A stretch of DNA of 64,000 nucleotides from the NCBI RefSeq assembly GCF_037023745.1, contig NZ_CP146101.1, positions 2,348,001 to 2,412,000 of the forward strand. Reading direction: 5' to 3'. Source of the stretch: Streptomyces sp. SCSIO 30461. Its GTDB lineage: Bacteria > Actinomycetota > Actinomycetes > Streptomycetales > Streptomycetaceae. Numbering within the stretch: the stretch's first letter is position 1; the number at the start of each line of letters is the position of its first letter. Below are positions 14,816-24,939 of this stretch, piece after piece. The translations under genes were made by a program, and so were the position numbers. The notes under the pieces are model-generated. The model did not search any database. It worked only from the letters and a program-made list of their open reading frames with translations, and was not told where the DNA came from.

Positions 14816-17554
14816 TTACGGCGCCCCGAAGGTCAGCACCAGCTGCGGCGTGTTCTCCGCGGCCGAAGCCTCGGCGGACCACAGCCACAGCGCGTCCGCT
14901 CCGGTGCTGGTGAGCGCCAGGTTGTAGCTGCCGCCCAGGGCCGGGGAGAGCGCATCGGTGTCGAGTCCCGTCGAGTAGAGCGACGACAACTCGGTCATCC
15001 CGGTCAGGGTGCCGATCGAGGTCCCGGCGACGGTCGGCTTGGAGGCATAGGTGGTGCCCGACTCCGTCCAGCTTCCGGTGACCGGCCGCACGGAGATCTC
15101 GTCCGCGCTGCCCGCGCTGCTCATGGTGGTGGTCTTCACCGTGAGCCGCGCGCTCTTGAGCACCGTCCCGGCCGGCGCCGCCGGCAGGTCGAAGCGCAGG
15201 TACGACTCGTACGCCGAGGTGCCGCGCACCGCCAGCGAGGTGGAGGTGCCGTAGTTGGCACTTGCGGCACTGGCGTTGACGTACGTGTCCTCAGCCGCCC
15301 GGACCGTCTGCACGGTGTCGGCCACGGCCGAGGCCAGCGAGTAGTGCTTCTGCACCTGGGACGCGCTCAGAGCCGACGGGTAGATCGCCGTCTCGTCCAT
15401 CTGACCGGCGAAGTAGTAGCTGGTGGGACGGTTCGGCCAGGAGCTGAGGTTGTCCCCGCCGATGCGCCAGTAACCGTTGTAGCTCTGGTTGCCGGTCTCG
15501 GCGAGCGTGCCCACCTGGACGCCGTCCACGTACAGGACCATCCCGGACGAGCCCTGGGTGGCGACGACATGGTGCCACTTGCCGTCGTTGTAGCTGTTCG
15601 GCGAGGTGATCGTGCGGGTGGTGCCCGTGTAGACGCCGAAGATCAGCTGACCGTTGGTGCGCATGTAGACGTGCCGGTCGTAGTTGGCGCTGTGCTTGAG
15701 GGTGCGGTCACCGAACCCGACCAGCTTGCCGCCCCGAGTGGTGGTGGTCTTGAACCAGGTCTCGACCGAGTACTGGCTCGGCCCCGCGACCTGCTTCTCG
15801 CTGTAGGCCCACTCGTTGGTGCCGTTGAAGCCCATCGCGGTGGACGCGCCCGTCACGGCGGCCGGGGTCTGGCGCAGCGACGGTTCGTTGACCTGGACGC
15901 CGCTCTGGTTGCCGGACGAGCTGTCGCCGATGAACGGGCTGGTGGACTCGTCGTAGCGCCAGTACATGTTGGCGCCGTCATCCAGCACCTGCGCCGCGTA
16001 GTTCTGGGCGGAGGTCGGCACCGTCACGGTGACCGTGGACGAGAGCCCGGAGGCGTTGCCCGCGGCGTCGGTGGCGGTCACCCGGTAGGTGTAGGTGGAG
16101 CCGGGGGTGACGTTCTTGTCGGTGTACGACAGCTGCGGACGCGACCACTCGACGGAGTCGCCGTCGACCGTGTACACGGGCGTCGAGCCGTTGTTGCGGT
16201 AGACCTTGTACGTCAGCTTGCTGTCGTCCAGGTCGTAGCTCGAACGCCAGCGGACCCGCGCCTCGGTGGGGCTCACGGCCTCGCCGCTGACCGAAGGCAC
16301 GGTCGGCGCCCCGGTGTCCGGGGAAGAGGCGAAGCGGGTCAGGCCCTGGGCGGCCGCGCCGTTGACGGTGGTGAACTCGCCACCGACCCACATGTACTTG
16401 TTGTCCGACGTGTGGGAGACCACCATGGCGCGCGGGCCGATGCCCTCGCCCAGGCCGTCGTTGGTGTCGGGGAACCAGCCCAGCTTGTTGGTGCCGGTGG
16501 TCGGCTCCGCGAGCAGGTGGCGCCGGCGGCCGTCGGGGAACTCCCCGACACTGGCGCAGTCGTGCGCGTGCGAGGCGCTGTACAGCACGCCCTCGTACGA
16601 CTCGACGGCCTGGGTGGCGCCCAGGCAGGTGTCCCGCCAGCGCTGGTTCATCGTGGACAGGTCCAGCGCGATACGGCCGTCGAACACACCGCCACCGGTG
16701 CCCTCGTTGCCGGTGTAGAAGCCCGTGGCGTCGGTGTCGAGCGCCTTGACCACCGACCTGCTCTCGATGAAGCCGGGGTAGGTGCGGACATTGGCGCCCG
16801 TGGTCGCGTCGACCACGGCCAGTGCGTGCGAGCTCGCTCCGTTGACGGTGAAGAAGTCACCGCCGAGGATCACGTTCTTGCCGTCGGGGGTGACCGCGAG
16901 AGCCCGGCCGGGCTCGTCCACATCGGCCTGGAACGGCTTGACGGCGCCGCTGGTGGCGTCCACCGCCGCGTAGCGCTCGTGCTCGGCGCCGCCGACCGAG
17001 GTGAAGTCGCCGCCCAGGTACACCGTGTCCCCGGTGACCGCGAGCGCCCGCACGGTGGCGGGGACACTCGGGCGGAAGCTCGCCTTGGGCGTGCAGCTGG
17101 CGATGTCGATGGCGGCGAGACTGCTGACCGGCACGTTGTTGACCGAGCCGAAGTAGCCGCCCGCGTAGAGCGTCTTCTTGTCCGGCGAGACCGCGAGGGC
17201 CCGCACGGTCGCGGTGCCGCTGTCAACGGCGAAGGACAGCTTGCAGGACGTGGGGTCGCCGGTCGCAGCGTCCAGCGCGACGAAGTTCAGCGCGTCCTGC
17301 GCGTTGCCGCTCTCCCCGTCCGGCGGGCGCACCTGCGAGAAGGTGCCGCCCGCGAACACCGTGCCGTTCGCCTCGGCCAGGGTCCACACGATGCCGTTGG
17401 TCTGCCAGGTCGGCAGGTCGTCGGCGGTGAAGGCGACGGGCGAGGTGATCGCGTTCGCGGACTGCGGCAGGACCGTGAGCACGCCCACGCCCGCCGCTGC
17501 CGCCACTGACAGTGCGAGGGCGACGCTGAGCCGCCCTCTTGTTCTTCTGTGCAT
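14816..17554 (-). CDS. Large secreted beta-propeller / FN3 / LamG / DNRLRE protein
   Basis: This 912-residue exported protein starts at ATG 17554 after GGGGGG. It has a signal peptide of about 37 residues (SVALALSVAAAAGVGVLTVL, cleavage after SANA). Residues about 40-410 form a repeated Kelch/DUF5122-like propeller (VFAGGTFSQV, LYAGGYFGSV, VYLGGDFTSVGG, VILGGDFFTVNG, MWVGGEFTTVNG). About 425-520 is a fibronectin type III domain (TAPTVPSV...VTATDAAGNASGLSSTVTVT). About 560-720 is a LamG/concanavalin-like fold (YSVETWFKTTTT...GKWHHVVATQGSSGMVLYVDG). The last roughly 180 residues match the DNRLRE/CBM96 type (TYVNASAASANYGTSTSLAVRG...YLRFDLP). It probably binds glycans outside the cell. Its position inside the polysaccharide locus suggests the cell's own polymer as target. 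Confidence 0.85.
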   Translation of the reverse strand: MHRRTRGRLSVALALSVAAAAGVGVLTVLPQSANAITSPVAFTADDLPTWQTNGIVWTLAEANGTVFAGGTFSQVRPPDGESGNAQDALNFVALDAATGDPTSCKLSFAVDSGTATVRALAVSPDKKTLYAGGYFGSVNNVPVSSLAAIDIASCTPKASFRPSVPATVRALAVTGDTVYLGGDFTSVGGAEHERYAAVDATSGAVKPFQADVDEPGRALAVTPDGKNVILGGDFFTVNGASSHALAVVDATTGANVRTYPGFIESRSVVKALDTDATGFYTGNEGTGGGVFDGRIALDLSTMNQRWRDTCLGATQAVESYEGVLYSASHAHDCASVGEFPDGRRRHLLAEPTTGTNKLGWFPDTNDGLGEGIGPRAMVVSHTSDNKYMWVGGEFTTVNGAAAQGLTRFASSPDTGAPTVPSVSGEAVSPTEARVRWRSSYDLDDSKLTYKVYRNNGSTPVYTVDGDSVEWSRPQLSYTDKNVTPGSTYTYRVTATDAAGNASGLSSTVTVTVPTSAQNYAAQVLDDGANMYWRYDESTSPFIGDSSSGNQSGVQVNEPSLRQTPAAVTGASTAMGFNGTNEWAYSEKQVAGPSQYSVETWFKTTTTRGGKLVGFGDRTLKHSANYDRHVYMRTNGQLIFGVYTGTTRTITSPNSYNDGKWHHVVATQGSSGMVLYVDGVQVGTLAETGNQSYNGYWRIGGDNLSSWPNRPTSYYFAGQMDETAIYPSALSASQVQKHYSLASAVADTVQTVRAAEDTYVNASAASANYGTSTSLAVRGTSAYESYLRFDLPAAPAGTVLKSARLTVKTTTMSSAGSADEISVRPVTGSWTESGTTYASKPTVAGTSIGTLTGMTELSSLYSTGLDTDALSPALGGSYNLALTSTGADALWLWSAEASAAENTPQLVLTFGAP

Positions 17555-17818
17555 GAACCCCCCGGCTTCTGAGTCCGCTGACGGACTCTCTGCCCTTGAT
17601 GCGCCCGCCAGGCCTCCTCGGTCGGAGCGGGCGTATGAACATGTTTGCGCGCGAACTCTACGAGTGCATGTCACTTCGCGGAATGCATTTGACTCATCCG
17701 ATGTGCAATTTAAACGTTTTCACAGCGATCTCATGGTGCCGGACAACACATCCGTCACTGGAGGTCGCCGTGCGTGACGTTTCCGTCGAACGTCGGCAGC
17801 GGTGGATCCGCCGCCGCG

Positions 17819-18832
17819 TCAGCGGTCGATACGCACCGAGGCGCCCGCGAGTTGGTCCGCCACCTGCCGCACATCGGCTTCGACCATGATCCGTGCCAGC
17901 TCCTCCACCAGGACGGTGGGCTTCCAGCCCAGCAGCTCACGCGCCTTGGAGGCGTCCCCGATCAGCGCGTCGACCTCGCTGGGGCGCTCGTACTTGGGGT
18001 CGTAGCGGACGTGGTCGTTCCAGTCGAGCCCGACATGGGCGAACGCGGTCTCCACGAACTCCCGTACCGTGGCCGGGACCCCGGTGGCCACCACGTAGTC
18101 GGTCGGCTCGTCGTGCTGAAGCATCCGCCACATCGCCTCGACGTACTCGGGCGCGTAACCCCAGTCGCGGACCGCGTCCAGGTTCCCGAGGTAGAGGCGG
18201 TCCTGGAGGCCGGCCTTGATCCGGGCGACAGCGCGGGTGATCTTGCGGGTCACGAAGGTCTCGCCGCGGCGCGGGGACTCGTGGTTGAACAGGATGCCGT
18301 TCACCGCGAACATGTCATATGCCTCACGGTAGTTGACCGTGGCCCAGTACGCGAAGACCTTCGCGGCGCCGTACGGGCTGCGCGGGTGGAAGGGGGTGCC
18401 CTCGTTCTGCGGGGGCGGCGTCGAGCCGAACATCTCCGAGGACGACGCTTGGTAGATCCGCGTCTGCACCCCGCTCGCCCGCACGGCCTCCAGCAGCCGC
18501 AGCGCGCCCAGGCCGGTCACGTCACCGGTGTAGAGCGGCGCGTCGAAGGAGACCCGCACATGCGACTGCGCGCCCAGATTGTACACCTCGTCCGGCTGGA
18601 GGTCGCGCAGCAGGTTCACCAGCGCCACCCCGTCGGAGAGGTCGGCGTGGTGCAGCACAAAGCTGCGCTCGGCCTCCTGCGGGCCCTGGTAGATGTGGTC
18701 GATCCGCTCGGTGTTGAAGCTGGACGACCTGCGCACCAGGCCGTGCACCCGGTAGCCCTTCGACAGCAGCAGCTCCGCCAGATACGAGCCGTCCTGGCCG
18801 GTCACACCGGTGATCAGCGCGGTCTTGGTCAT
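17819..18832 (-). CDS. gmd: GDP-mannose 4,6-dehydratase
   Basis: This 337-residue short-chain dehydratase/reductase converts GDP-D-mannose to GDP-4-keto-6-deoxy-D-mannose, the first step to GDP-L-fucose. The NADP-binding loop [20 protein letters not shown] lies at 9-28. Also present are [13 protein letters not shown], the catalytic region [13 protein letters not shown], and [10 protein letters not shown] with the Tyr-x-x-x-Lys pair, plus [14 protein letters not shown] near 180, all diagnostic of Gmd. The start is ATG 18832. The next gene, divergent at 19012, encodes the enzyme for the following two steps, so the pair forms a complete fucose-nucleotide branch. Confidence 0.95.
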   Translation of the reverse strand: MTKTALITGVTGQDGSYLAELLLSKGYRVHGLVRRSSSFNTERIDHIYQGPQEAERSFVLHHADLSDGVALVNLLRDLQPDEVYNLGAQSHVRVSFDAPLYTGDVTGLGALRLLEAVRASGVQTRIYQASSSEMFGSTPPPQNEGTPFHPRSPYGAAKVFAYWATVNYREAYDMFAVNGILFNHESPRRGETFVTRKITRAVARIKAGLQDRLYLGNLDAVRDWGYAPEYVEAMWRMLQHDEPTDYVVATGVPATVREFVETAFAHVGLDWNDHVRYDPKYERPSEVDALIGDASKARELLGWKPTVLVEELARIMVEADVRQVADQLAGASVRIDR

Positions 18833-19011
18833 GTGATGTTCCCCTCCATGCCGGACCCGCCATGGGGCCGGATCCGGTTCGTGCGCCCGCTGTGCACGGG
18901 CTGTTTGCCGTGAAATCCTGGTATCTCTGGAATCCTGCGAAGTACCGGTAATTTCTGTTGAAATGCCGATGCGGTCGTACGGATCACGCAACGCCTGGCA
19001 TGATCCGGCCC

Positions 19012-19980
19012 ATGACCGCATCGCTGCTGCCCGAACGTGCCCGTGTCTTCGTCGCCGGCCACCGTGGCCTGGTGGGCTCCGCCGTGGCCCGCCGGCTCTC
19101 CGCCGACGGGCACGAGGTGCTCACCCGCACCCGTGCCGAACTGGATCTGCGCGATGCCGCGCGTACCGCCGCCGAACTGGCCGACATGAGGCCCGACGCC
19201 GTGGTGCTCGCCGCCGCCAAGGTCGGCGGAATCATGGCCAACAGCACGCAGCCGGTGCAGTTCCTGGAGGAGAACCTCCAGATCCAGCTCAGCGTGATAG
19301 CCGGGGCGCACGCCGCCGGGGTGGGCCGGCTGCTCTTCCTGGGCTCGTCGTGCATCTACCCCAAGCACGCCCCCCAGCCCATCACCGAGGACGCGCTGCT
19401 GACCGGCCCGCTGGAGCCCACCAACGAGGCGTACGCGCTCGCGAAGATCGCCGGCATCGTCCAGGTGCAGTCGTACCGGCGCCAGTACGGCGCGTCGTAC
19501 ATCAGCGCCATGCCGACGAACCTCTACGGGCCCGGTGACAACTTCGACCTGGAGACCTCGCACGTGCTGCCGGCCCTGATCCGGCGCTTCCACGAGGCGG
19601 CGGCCGCCGGCCGCGACGAGGTCGTGCTGTGGGGCAGCGGCACCCCGCGCCGCGAGTTCCTGCACGTGGACGACCTCGCCGCGGCGTGCGCGCTGCTGCT
19701 GCGCTCGTACGACGGCGACGAGCCGGTCAACATCGGCTGCGGAAACGACCTCACCATTCGGGAACTGGCCGCGACGGTCGCCGATGTCACCGGCTTCACC
19801 GGACGGATCGCCTGGGACACCACCCGGCCCGACGGCACCCCGCGCAAGCTGCTCGACATCTCCCGGCTGGCGGGGCTCGGCTGGAAGCCGGCGATCCCGC
19901 TGCGCGACGGCATCGCCGCCACCTACGCGCACTGGCGCGGGGGGTTCGAAGACGGCCGCGAGGCCGGTTCCGGCAGCTGA
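19012..19980 (+). CDS. fcl: GDP-L-fucose synthase
   Basis: This 322-residue enzyme does the 3,5-epimerisation and 4-reduction that turn GDP-4-keto-6-deoxymannose into GDP-L-fucose. Features include the NADP loop [16 protein letters not shown] (about 13-28), [18 protein letters not shown], the Ser in [17 protein letters not shown] and the Tyr/Lys pair in [11 protein letters not shown] (about 138-148). [19 protein letters not shown] follows, as in WcaG. The start ATG 19012 is preferred over an in-frame ATG at 19000, although neither has a strong ribosome site. It is transcribed divergently from gmd, so a shared regulatory region of about 180 bp lies at 18833-19011. Confidence 0.94.
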   Translation: MTASLLPERARVFVAGHRGLVGSAVARRLSADGHEVLTRTRAELDLRDAARTAAELADMRPDAVVLAAAKVGGIMANSTQPVQFLEENLQIQLSVIAGAHAAGVGRLLFLGSSCIYPKHAPQPITEDALLTGPLEPTNEAYALAKIAGIVQVQSYRRQYGASYISAMPTNLYGPGDNFDLETSHVLPALIRRFHEAAAAGRDEVVLWGSGTPRREFLHVDDLAAACALLLRSYDGDEPVNIGCGNDLTIRELAATVADVTGFTGRIAWDTTRPDGTPRKLLDISRLAGLGWKPAIPLRDGIAATYAHWRGGFEDGREAGSGS

Positions 19981-20105
19981 CGGAACCGGCCGGGCGCGGT
20001 CACGGGGGGAGCCGCGGTCGCGGGAGGTGCTTCGGGAGTGGTCGCCGTCACCGGGTCCCGGCGCGGCGACCGCGCCGGGACGCTGGGCGGTCACGAGCGC
20101 CGTCC

Positions 20106-21581
20106 TCAGTACGCCCCGCGGCCGTCGACGACGGCGCGGAACGTACGGGCCATGACGTCCACATCACTCGTGAACGACCAATTGTCGACATAGCTGAGAT
20201 CGAGCTGGACGGTTTCGTCCCAGGACAGGTCGGAGCGCCCGCTGATCTGCCACAGCCCGGTCATCCCCGGCCGCACGGTCAGTCGCCGCCACTCGACGGG
20301 CGTGTAGCGGGCCACCTCGTCGGCGAGCGGCGGTCGTGGACCCACCAGGGACATGTCGCCCTTCAGCACATTGATCAGCTGGGGCAGTTCGTCCAGCGAG
20401 GTGCGGCGCAGCCAGTGGCCGACCCGGGTGACCCGGGGGTCGCGGCGCATCTTGAACATCAGGCCGTCGTGTTCGTTCTCCTGGGCCAGTTCGGCCTTCT
20501 CGCTGTCGGCGCCCACCCGCATACTGCGGAACTTCCACATCACGAACGGACGTCCGCCCAGTCCGATGCGCTCATGGAGATAGAACACCGGACCCGACGA
20601 CGACGCCTTCACCGCCGCTCCGATCAGCAGCAGCAGCGGAGCCAGCAGCAGCAGACCCAGCAGGGCTGAACTGCGGTCCAGCACCTGTTTGAGCAGCGGC
20701 TGCACGCCCTCCTTCGTCGGCGGAGCCACCCGCAGCAGCGACATACCGCCGGCTGATCCGGTCTCCAGGCGCTTGACGGACACCTCCACCAGGCCCGGCG
20801 CGAGGAACAGCTCGATCCCCGCGTCGTGCAGGCCCCAGGACAGGCGGCGCAGCCGCTCGCCGGAGAGCGTGGCGCCCGGGACGACCAACACCAGGTCGGC
20901 GCCGAGCCCCCGCACCGCGCCCACGACCGGCTCGGAGTCCTCCGCGGGGGAGTCGGGTGTGGCCGCCGCCAGCCGCTTTCCGGTACGGATGCCGGAGCCG
21001 CACTCACCGTCTCCCACGGGGACGGCGCCCACCGCGACATACGGGTGGTCGGTACGGGCGGCGAGGTGCGCGGTCACATCGTCCGCGGCGGTGGGCTCGC
21101 CCACCACCAGCACCTTGACCACTGCCTGCGCCCTGCGGCGCTTGGCCGCGAGATGGCGGTGCACCGCCTTGCGGCAGATCAGCGTCAGCAGCAGGGCGGG
21201 CAGCAGCGCGGCCAGGCACAGCGGCGCGCGCAGTCGAACCCCCATGGCTGTGTGTGCAACCGCGAGCACCCCCAGCAGGATGAACCAGTCGTGGAGCACG
21301 GGGAGCGCGCCTCGGTCCTCGCCGATGGCCCGCGCCTCGTAGCGCGTACGGAACAGCTGGACGCCGGCCCAGGCGAGCCCCGCGACGACGCCGCTCGGCA
21401 CGGCCCACGGCTGGTGCGCGGCGTACAGCATCAGCCCGACCGGCACTCCGGCACCGCTGAGGTCGATGATCAGCGAAGCGGGCAGATACCACCGGGACTT
21501 GCGCCCCATCCACTGTGAGGGGCGCGCTCGGTGGCGTGCCTCGCTTGATCGATCGGAATCAGCGGTTTGAACATCCCACAT
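20106..21581 (-). CDS. Priming polyprenyl-glycosylphosphotransferase (WbaP/CpsE-like)
   Basis: This 491-residue membrane enzyme starts polymer synthesis by moving a sugar-1-phosphate from its nucleotide to undecaprenyl phosphate. The N-terminal half has several membrane helices (for example LIIDLSGAGVPVGLMLYAA and LCLAALLPALLLTLI) and a degenerate CoA-binding-like domain. The C-terminal third is the catalytic bac_transf domain: DRSSALLGLLLLAPLLLL helix, FYLHERIGLGGRPFVMWKFRSM, RRTSLDELPQLINVLKGDMS, LVGPRPPLADEVARYTP and RPGMTGLWQISGRSDLSWDE. The essential KFRSM, DELPQ and GPRP signatures are all intact. It starts at ATG 21581 after GGGGGGG and diverges from the LCP gene. It is expected to be the committed step of this locus. 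Confidence 0.93.
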   Translation of the reverse strand: MWDVQTADSDRSSEARHRARPSQWMGRKSRWYLPASLIIDLSGAGVPVGLMLYAAHQPWAVPSGVVAGLAWAGVQLFRTRYEARAIGEDRGALPVLHDWFILLGVLAVAHTAMGVRLRAPLCLAALLPALLLTLICRKAVHRHLAAKRRRAQAVVKVLVVGEPTAADDVTAHLAARTDHPYVAVGAVPVGDGECGSGIRTGKRLAAATPDSPAEDSEPVVGAVRGLGADLVLVVPGATLSGERLRRLSWGLHDAGIELFLAPGLVEVSVKRLETGSAGGMSLLRVAPPTKEGVQPLLKQVLDRSSALLGLLLLAPLLLLIGAAVKASSSGPVFYLHERIGLGGRPFVMWKFRSMRVGADSEKAELAQENEHDGLMFKMRRDPRVTRVGHWLRRTSLDELPQLINVLKGDMSLVGPRPPLADEVARYTPVEWRRLTVRPGMTGLWQISGRSDLSWDETVQLDLSYVDNWSFTSDVDVMARTFRAVVDGRGAY

Positions 21582-21894
21582 GTACCCCCCCAGGCACGTC
21601 CGGTGGCGTGAGCCACCGATGTCACGAACATCTGTTCATCGAACATGTGACACGATGGTGAACGGTACGGCAAACTATTGCGCACATGGGCGCGTTTATG
21701 TGAACGTGACCGACTGGTAATGGGGCATATGAAACCGCACGATGTGCGGGCGGGGAGAGTCGGGTCACCGAACCTCGCGGAAACCTGTACGAACCTCGAA
21801 CATGCTGGCTACAGTGTGCGCCCGACGGGGAAGGGGACGCACTCCGACGATTCCGGAGTGCGTGGTGGGGGACAGAAAGGCGGCTGATGCCGCG
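21582..21894. promoter_or_regulatory. Divergent intergenic region between the priming transferase and LCP gene
   Basis: About 310 bp of lower-GC sequence separates two divergently transcribed polysaccharide genes and must hold both promoters. Short AT-richer patches occur at 21660-21700, but I see no pair of boxes convincing enough to call and no long inverted repeat. No gene is supported here. Confidence 0.45.
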
Positions 21895-23052
21895 ATGACG
21901 GACCGGAGCGAAGCGACGGACATGCTCCCGGCTGCCGCCGTGAAGTCGGACGAATCCGGCACCAGGGGCGCCACCGGAACGGCGCCCGGGACCGGTGGGA
22001 CGGCCACCGGGGATGGCGGGGAAGCCGCCGGGACGACCGGAGCGGGCAGCCGAGGCCGCAAGAAGCCCAGGAGCCGCGCACGCCGAGTGCTCATCGGGGC
22101 GATGACGCTGCTGGCGGTCGGCCTGCTCATGGTGGGTGGGATCGCCTGGTGGACCGTCGACCACTACACCGGCAGGGTCGACCGCATATCCGGTGTCTTC
22201 CCGACGACGCTCCCCGAGACCGAACAGCCCGCGCCGTCGCGCGGCGGCCAGACCTTCCTCCTCGTCGGTGTGGACAGCCGCTCCGACCTGCCGACCACGG
22301 GCCGCGACGCCAAGGCTCCCCAGTGGAAGTACGGGGCCCAACGCAGCGACACGATGATGCTGGTCCATCTCCCGGCCGACCACTCCGGCGCGTATGTCGT
22401 CTCACTGCCCCGTGACTCCTGGGTGGACATCCGGGGACACGGCAAGGCCAAGCTCAACGCGGCGTTCTCCTGGGGCGGTCCGCCGCTGCTGATCGACACG
22501 GTGCAGCGGCTGACCAAGGTGCGGGTGGACCACCTCGCCGTGATCGACTGGGACGGCTTCAAGGAACTCACCGACGCCGTAGGCGGAGTGGACCTCGTCG
22601 TGGACGGCGCCGGCCGCCATATGAACGGCAGCGAGGCCCTGACCTACGTACGCGAGCGGAAGAACCTGCCCCGCGGAGACTTCGACCGCACCCATCGCCA
22701 GCAGTACTTCCTGCGCACCCTGCTCGGGAAGGTCATGCGCCCCTCGACCTTCTCCAACCCGGCCAAGGCGACCGAGGTGCTGGACTACCTCACCGCCGCG
22801 GTGAGCGTGGACGACCGGCTCAGCGACACCGACCTGCGTGCGCTGCTGTGGGACAACAGGAACGTGCGCCCCGGTTCGATGGTGTTCATGAACGCTCCCA
22901 CCAAGGGGACCGACATGATTTCCGGCCAGTCCGTGGTCCTGCTGGACAGCGGCGAAGGCGCGGAGCTCTGGCAGGCCATGCGTGAGGACTCCCTCGACGT
23001 CTACATGGAGACCCACGAGAACACCGACCGGCTCGGCGCCACGGCGCAGTGA
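21895..23052 (+). CDS. LytR-CpsA-Psr (LCP) family glycopolymer ligase
   Basis: This 385-residue single-pass membrane protein has a cytoplasmic Gly/Thr-rich tail, a helix VLIGAMTLLAVGLLMVGGIAWW at about 64-85 and an extracytoplasmic LCP domain. The domain has the family landmarks FLLVGVDSRSDLP (about 122-134), RSDTMMLVHLP, SLPRDSWVDI (the conserved Arg/Asp pair near 170), KLNAAFSWGGP, VDHLAVIDWDGFKELTDAVGGVDL and, further on, ALTYVRERKNLPRGDFDRTHRQQ. LCP enzymes attach undecaprenyl-linked polymers to peptidoglycan or other wall acceptors. The start at 21895 is uncertain; GTG 21862 is in frame and closer to a purine-rich stretch. Here it probably fixes the polymer made by this locus to the wall. 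Confidence 0.9.
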   Translation: MTDRSEATDMLPAAAVKSDESGTRGATGTAPGTGGTATGDGGEAAGTTGAGSRGRKKPRSRARRVLIGAMTLLAVGLLMVGGIAWWTVDHYTGRVDRISGVFPTTLPETEQPAPSRGGQTFLLVGVDSRSDLPTTGRDAKAPQWKYGAQRSDTMMLVHLPADHSGAYVVSLPRDSWVDIRGHGKAKLNAAFSWGGPPLLIDTVQRLTKVRVDHLAVIDWDGFKELTDAVGGVDLVVDGAGRHMNGSEALTYVRERKNLPRGDFDRTHRQQYFLRTLLGKVMRPSTFSNPAKATEVLDYLTAAVSVDDRLSDTDLRALLWDNRNVRPGSMVFMNAPTKGTDMISGQSVVLLDSGEGAELWQAMREDSLDVYMETHENTDRLGATAQ

Positions 23053-23281
23053 GCCGAGACACGCCGAGACGTGACGAGCCGCACGGAGGCATGCCGCACT
23101 GAGACGTGCCGAACGCACTGCGGTGGGCCGCGGATGGGGAGCGTCGTGAGTCGTATGGCGACGATGGCGTGTTGTCGCCACAGTGGCCTGTTCGCTAGTG
23201 CGTTCACCGGCCGGCAGGCCATGCTTGTCAGCGTCTGGTCCTGTGCTCCGGGACCTACGCCCGCGTCCACGGAGGACACCC

Positions 23282-24928
23282 ATGTCGGAACACCCGGTTC
23301 GTCGTGCCCATCATCACCGAAGGCCGTCCAAGCGAAGACGACGCGCCACGATCGGAGCCCTGTTGGGGTTGTTACTGATCGGGCTCGGCGCCGGTGTCGG
23401 TCTCGCCGGTGACCGGGAGCAGCCCCTGCCTCACGCCCTTCGGCCGAGTCCGGCCGCCACCGAGCCGGCCCCCGACCGGGAGCCGTCGGCGTCCCCCGCC
23501 GCGTCCCCCTCCGAGCCGCCGAGCCCGGAGCCCACCGAGCCTGAGCCCGCCCCTGAGCCCACCACCGCACCGGCCGTGGCGCCGGGTCCGGTGCTGCCCT
23601 TCGACCTGCCGGCCACCGAGGAACTGCGCAGCAGCCCGCGCCTCGTCTTCGCGCACTACTTCCCGCCCTACCCGCTCTCGCTCGACAACGAGCCCACCGC
23701 ACGGGACTACTACAACCGCAACTACCTCACCGCCGAAGGGGAGAAGGGCAAGCACACGGCTTACGGTGGACTGCTGCGGGACCGGCCGCTGCCCGTGCAG
23801 CCCGGTGGCGGAGACTGGCGACTCGCCAACCTGGAAAGGGAAGTGAGGACCGCCCGTGACGCCGGGATCGACGGGTTCACCGTCGACATCCTCTCCCTGA
23901 CCGGTACCAACCGGGAGCGCGTCGAACTGCTGCTGCGCGCGGCGCAGCGCGTCGACCCGGGGTTCCGCGTCGTGCTGATGCCTGACATGGCGTCCCTGGA
24001 CACCGACCCCCGCACCCTGGCCGACGAACTGGCCGCGCTCGCCGCCTCCCCCTCCGCGTACCGGCTGGCCGACGGGCGCCTCGTGGTCTCCCCGTTCAAG
24101 GCCGAGGCCCGGGAACCAGCATGGTGGAGCCAGGTGATCGGACGGCTCGGCGAGCACGGCATCGGCACCGCACTGGTCCCGGTCTTCCTGGACTTCCGCG
24201 CCAACGCCGAGCGGTTCGCACCGATCAGCGAGGTCTTCTCGTCCTGGGGCAACCGCAGCCATACCCAGCAGGACGGCGTCCCCGGCGACATCCGACTCGC
24301 CCACTCGCTGGGCAAGAAGTGGATGCAGGCCGTGTCCGTCCAGGACGCCCGACCCAACCAGGGCATCTACGACGAGGCGGGCAACACAGCCACCCTGCGC
24401 TCGACCTGGAACCACGCGATCACCGACGGGGCGGACTGGGTGCAGCTCACCACCTGGAACGACTATTCGGAGGGTACCCAGTTCGCCCCCTCACTGCACA
24501 ACGGCCATACCTATCTGGACATATCCTCCTACTACCTCACTCGCTTCAAGACGGGGGTGTGGCCTCGGATCGTCCGCGACACCGTCTACGTCACCTCCCG
24601 AGTGCAGTTCACGTCCGGCGCCGACACCGCGACCCACCCCGTGCGGATGCGCCCCCGGCCGGGCACCGCACCCGCGAGCGACCAGGTGGAGGTATTCACC
24701 TTCCTGACCGCACCCGCCACGCTCGATGTGCGAGTGGGTACTGTGCCCCATACCTATGGCGCTCCGGCCGGCCCGTACGCCCGGGGCCTTCCGCTGAGCC
24801 CCGGCCGCACCGAGGTCGTGGCCAGGCGTGGGGGCGCCACGGTCGCCGCCGTCACGACCCGATATCCGGCGCGGCGCGCAGCCACCGTGCAGGACCTCCA
24901 GTACTACGGCGTGTCCAGCAGGCGCTGA
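23282..24928 (+). CDS. Secreted or anchored glycoside hydrolase, GH71/GH99-like
   Basis: This 548-residue protein has a basic N-terminus, an uncleaved or signal helix TIGALLGLLLIGLGAGVGLAG (about 23-43) and a long Pro/Glu-rich spacer (about 45-110). The catalytic barrel then begins at RLVFAHYFPPYPLSLDN. Key segments are DAGIDGFTVDIL (about 197-208), FRVVLMPDMASLD, VSPFKAEAREPAWWSQV and the end motif VQLTTWNDYSEGTQFAPSL (about 387-405). That motif resembles the WND/WNE-E-G box of GH71 and GH99 alpha-glucanase/mannanase enzymes. A beta-domain follows to the C-terminus. It could trim or release the locus's own polymer. The exact linkage specificity cannot be inferred. Confidence 0.82.
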   Translation: MSEHPVRRAHHHRRPSKRRRRATIGALLGLLLIGLGAGVGLAGDREQPLPHALRPSPAATEPAPDREPSASPAASPSEPPSPEPTEPEPAPEPTTAPAVAPGPVLPFDLPATEELRSSPRLVFAHYFPPYPLSLDNEPTARDYYNRNYLTAEGEKGKHTAYGGLLRDRPLPVQPGGGDWRLANLEREVRTARDAGIDGFTVDILSLTGTNRERVELLLRAAQRVDPGFRVVLMPDMASLDTDPRTLADELAALAASPSAYRLADGRLVVSPFKAEAREPAWWSQVIGRLGEHGIGTALVPVFLDFRANAERFAPISEVFSSWGNRSHTQQDGVPGDIRLAHSLGKKWMQAVSVQDARPNQGIYDEAGNTATLRSTWNHAITDGADWVQLTTWNDYSEGTQFAPSLHNGHTYLDISSYYLTRFKTGVWPRIVRDTVYVTSRVQFTSGADTATHPVRMRPRPGTAPASDQVEVFTFLTAPATLDVRVGTVPHTYGAPAGPYARGLPLSPGRTEVVARRGGATVAAVTTRYPARRAATVQDLQYYGVSSRR

Positions 24929-24939
24929 CCCAAGTTCGG

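Noticed and set aside
14768..17509. 913-codon plus-strand frame opposite the secreted propeller gene
   Set aside because: Only Gly/Val/Arg-rich composition without domains, while the minus strand encodes a signal peptide and repeated propeller motifs.
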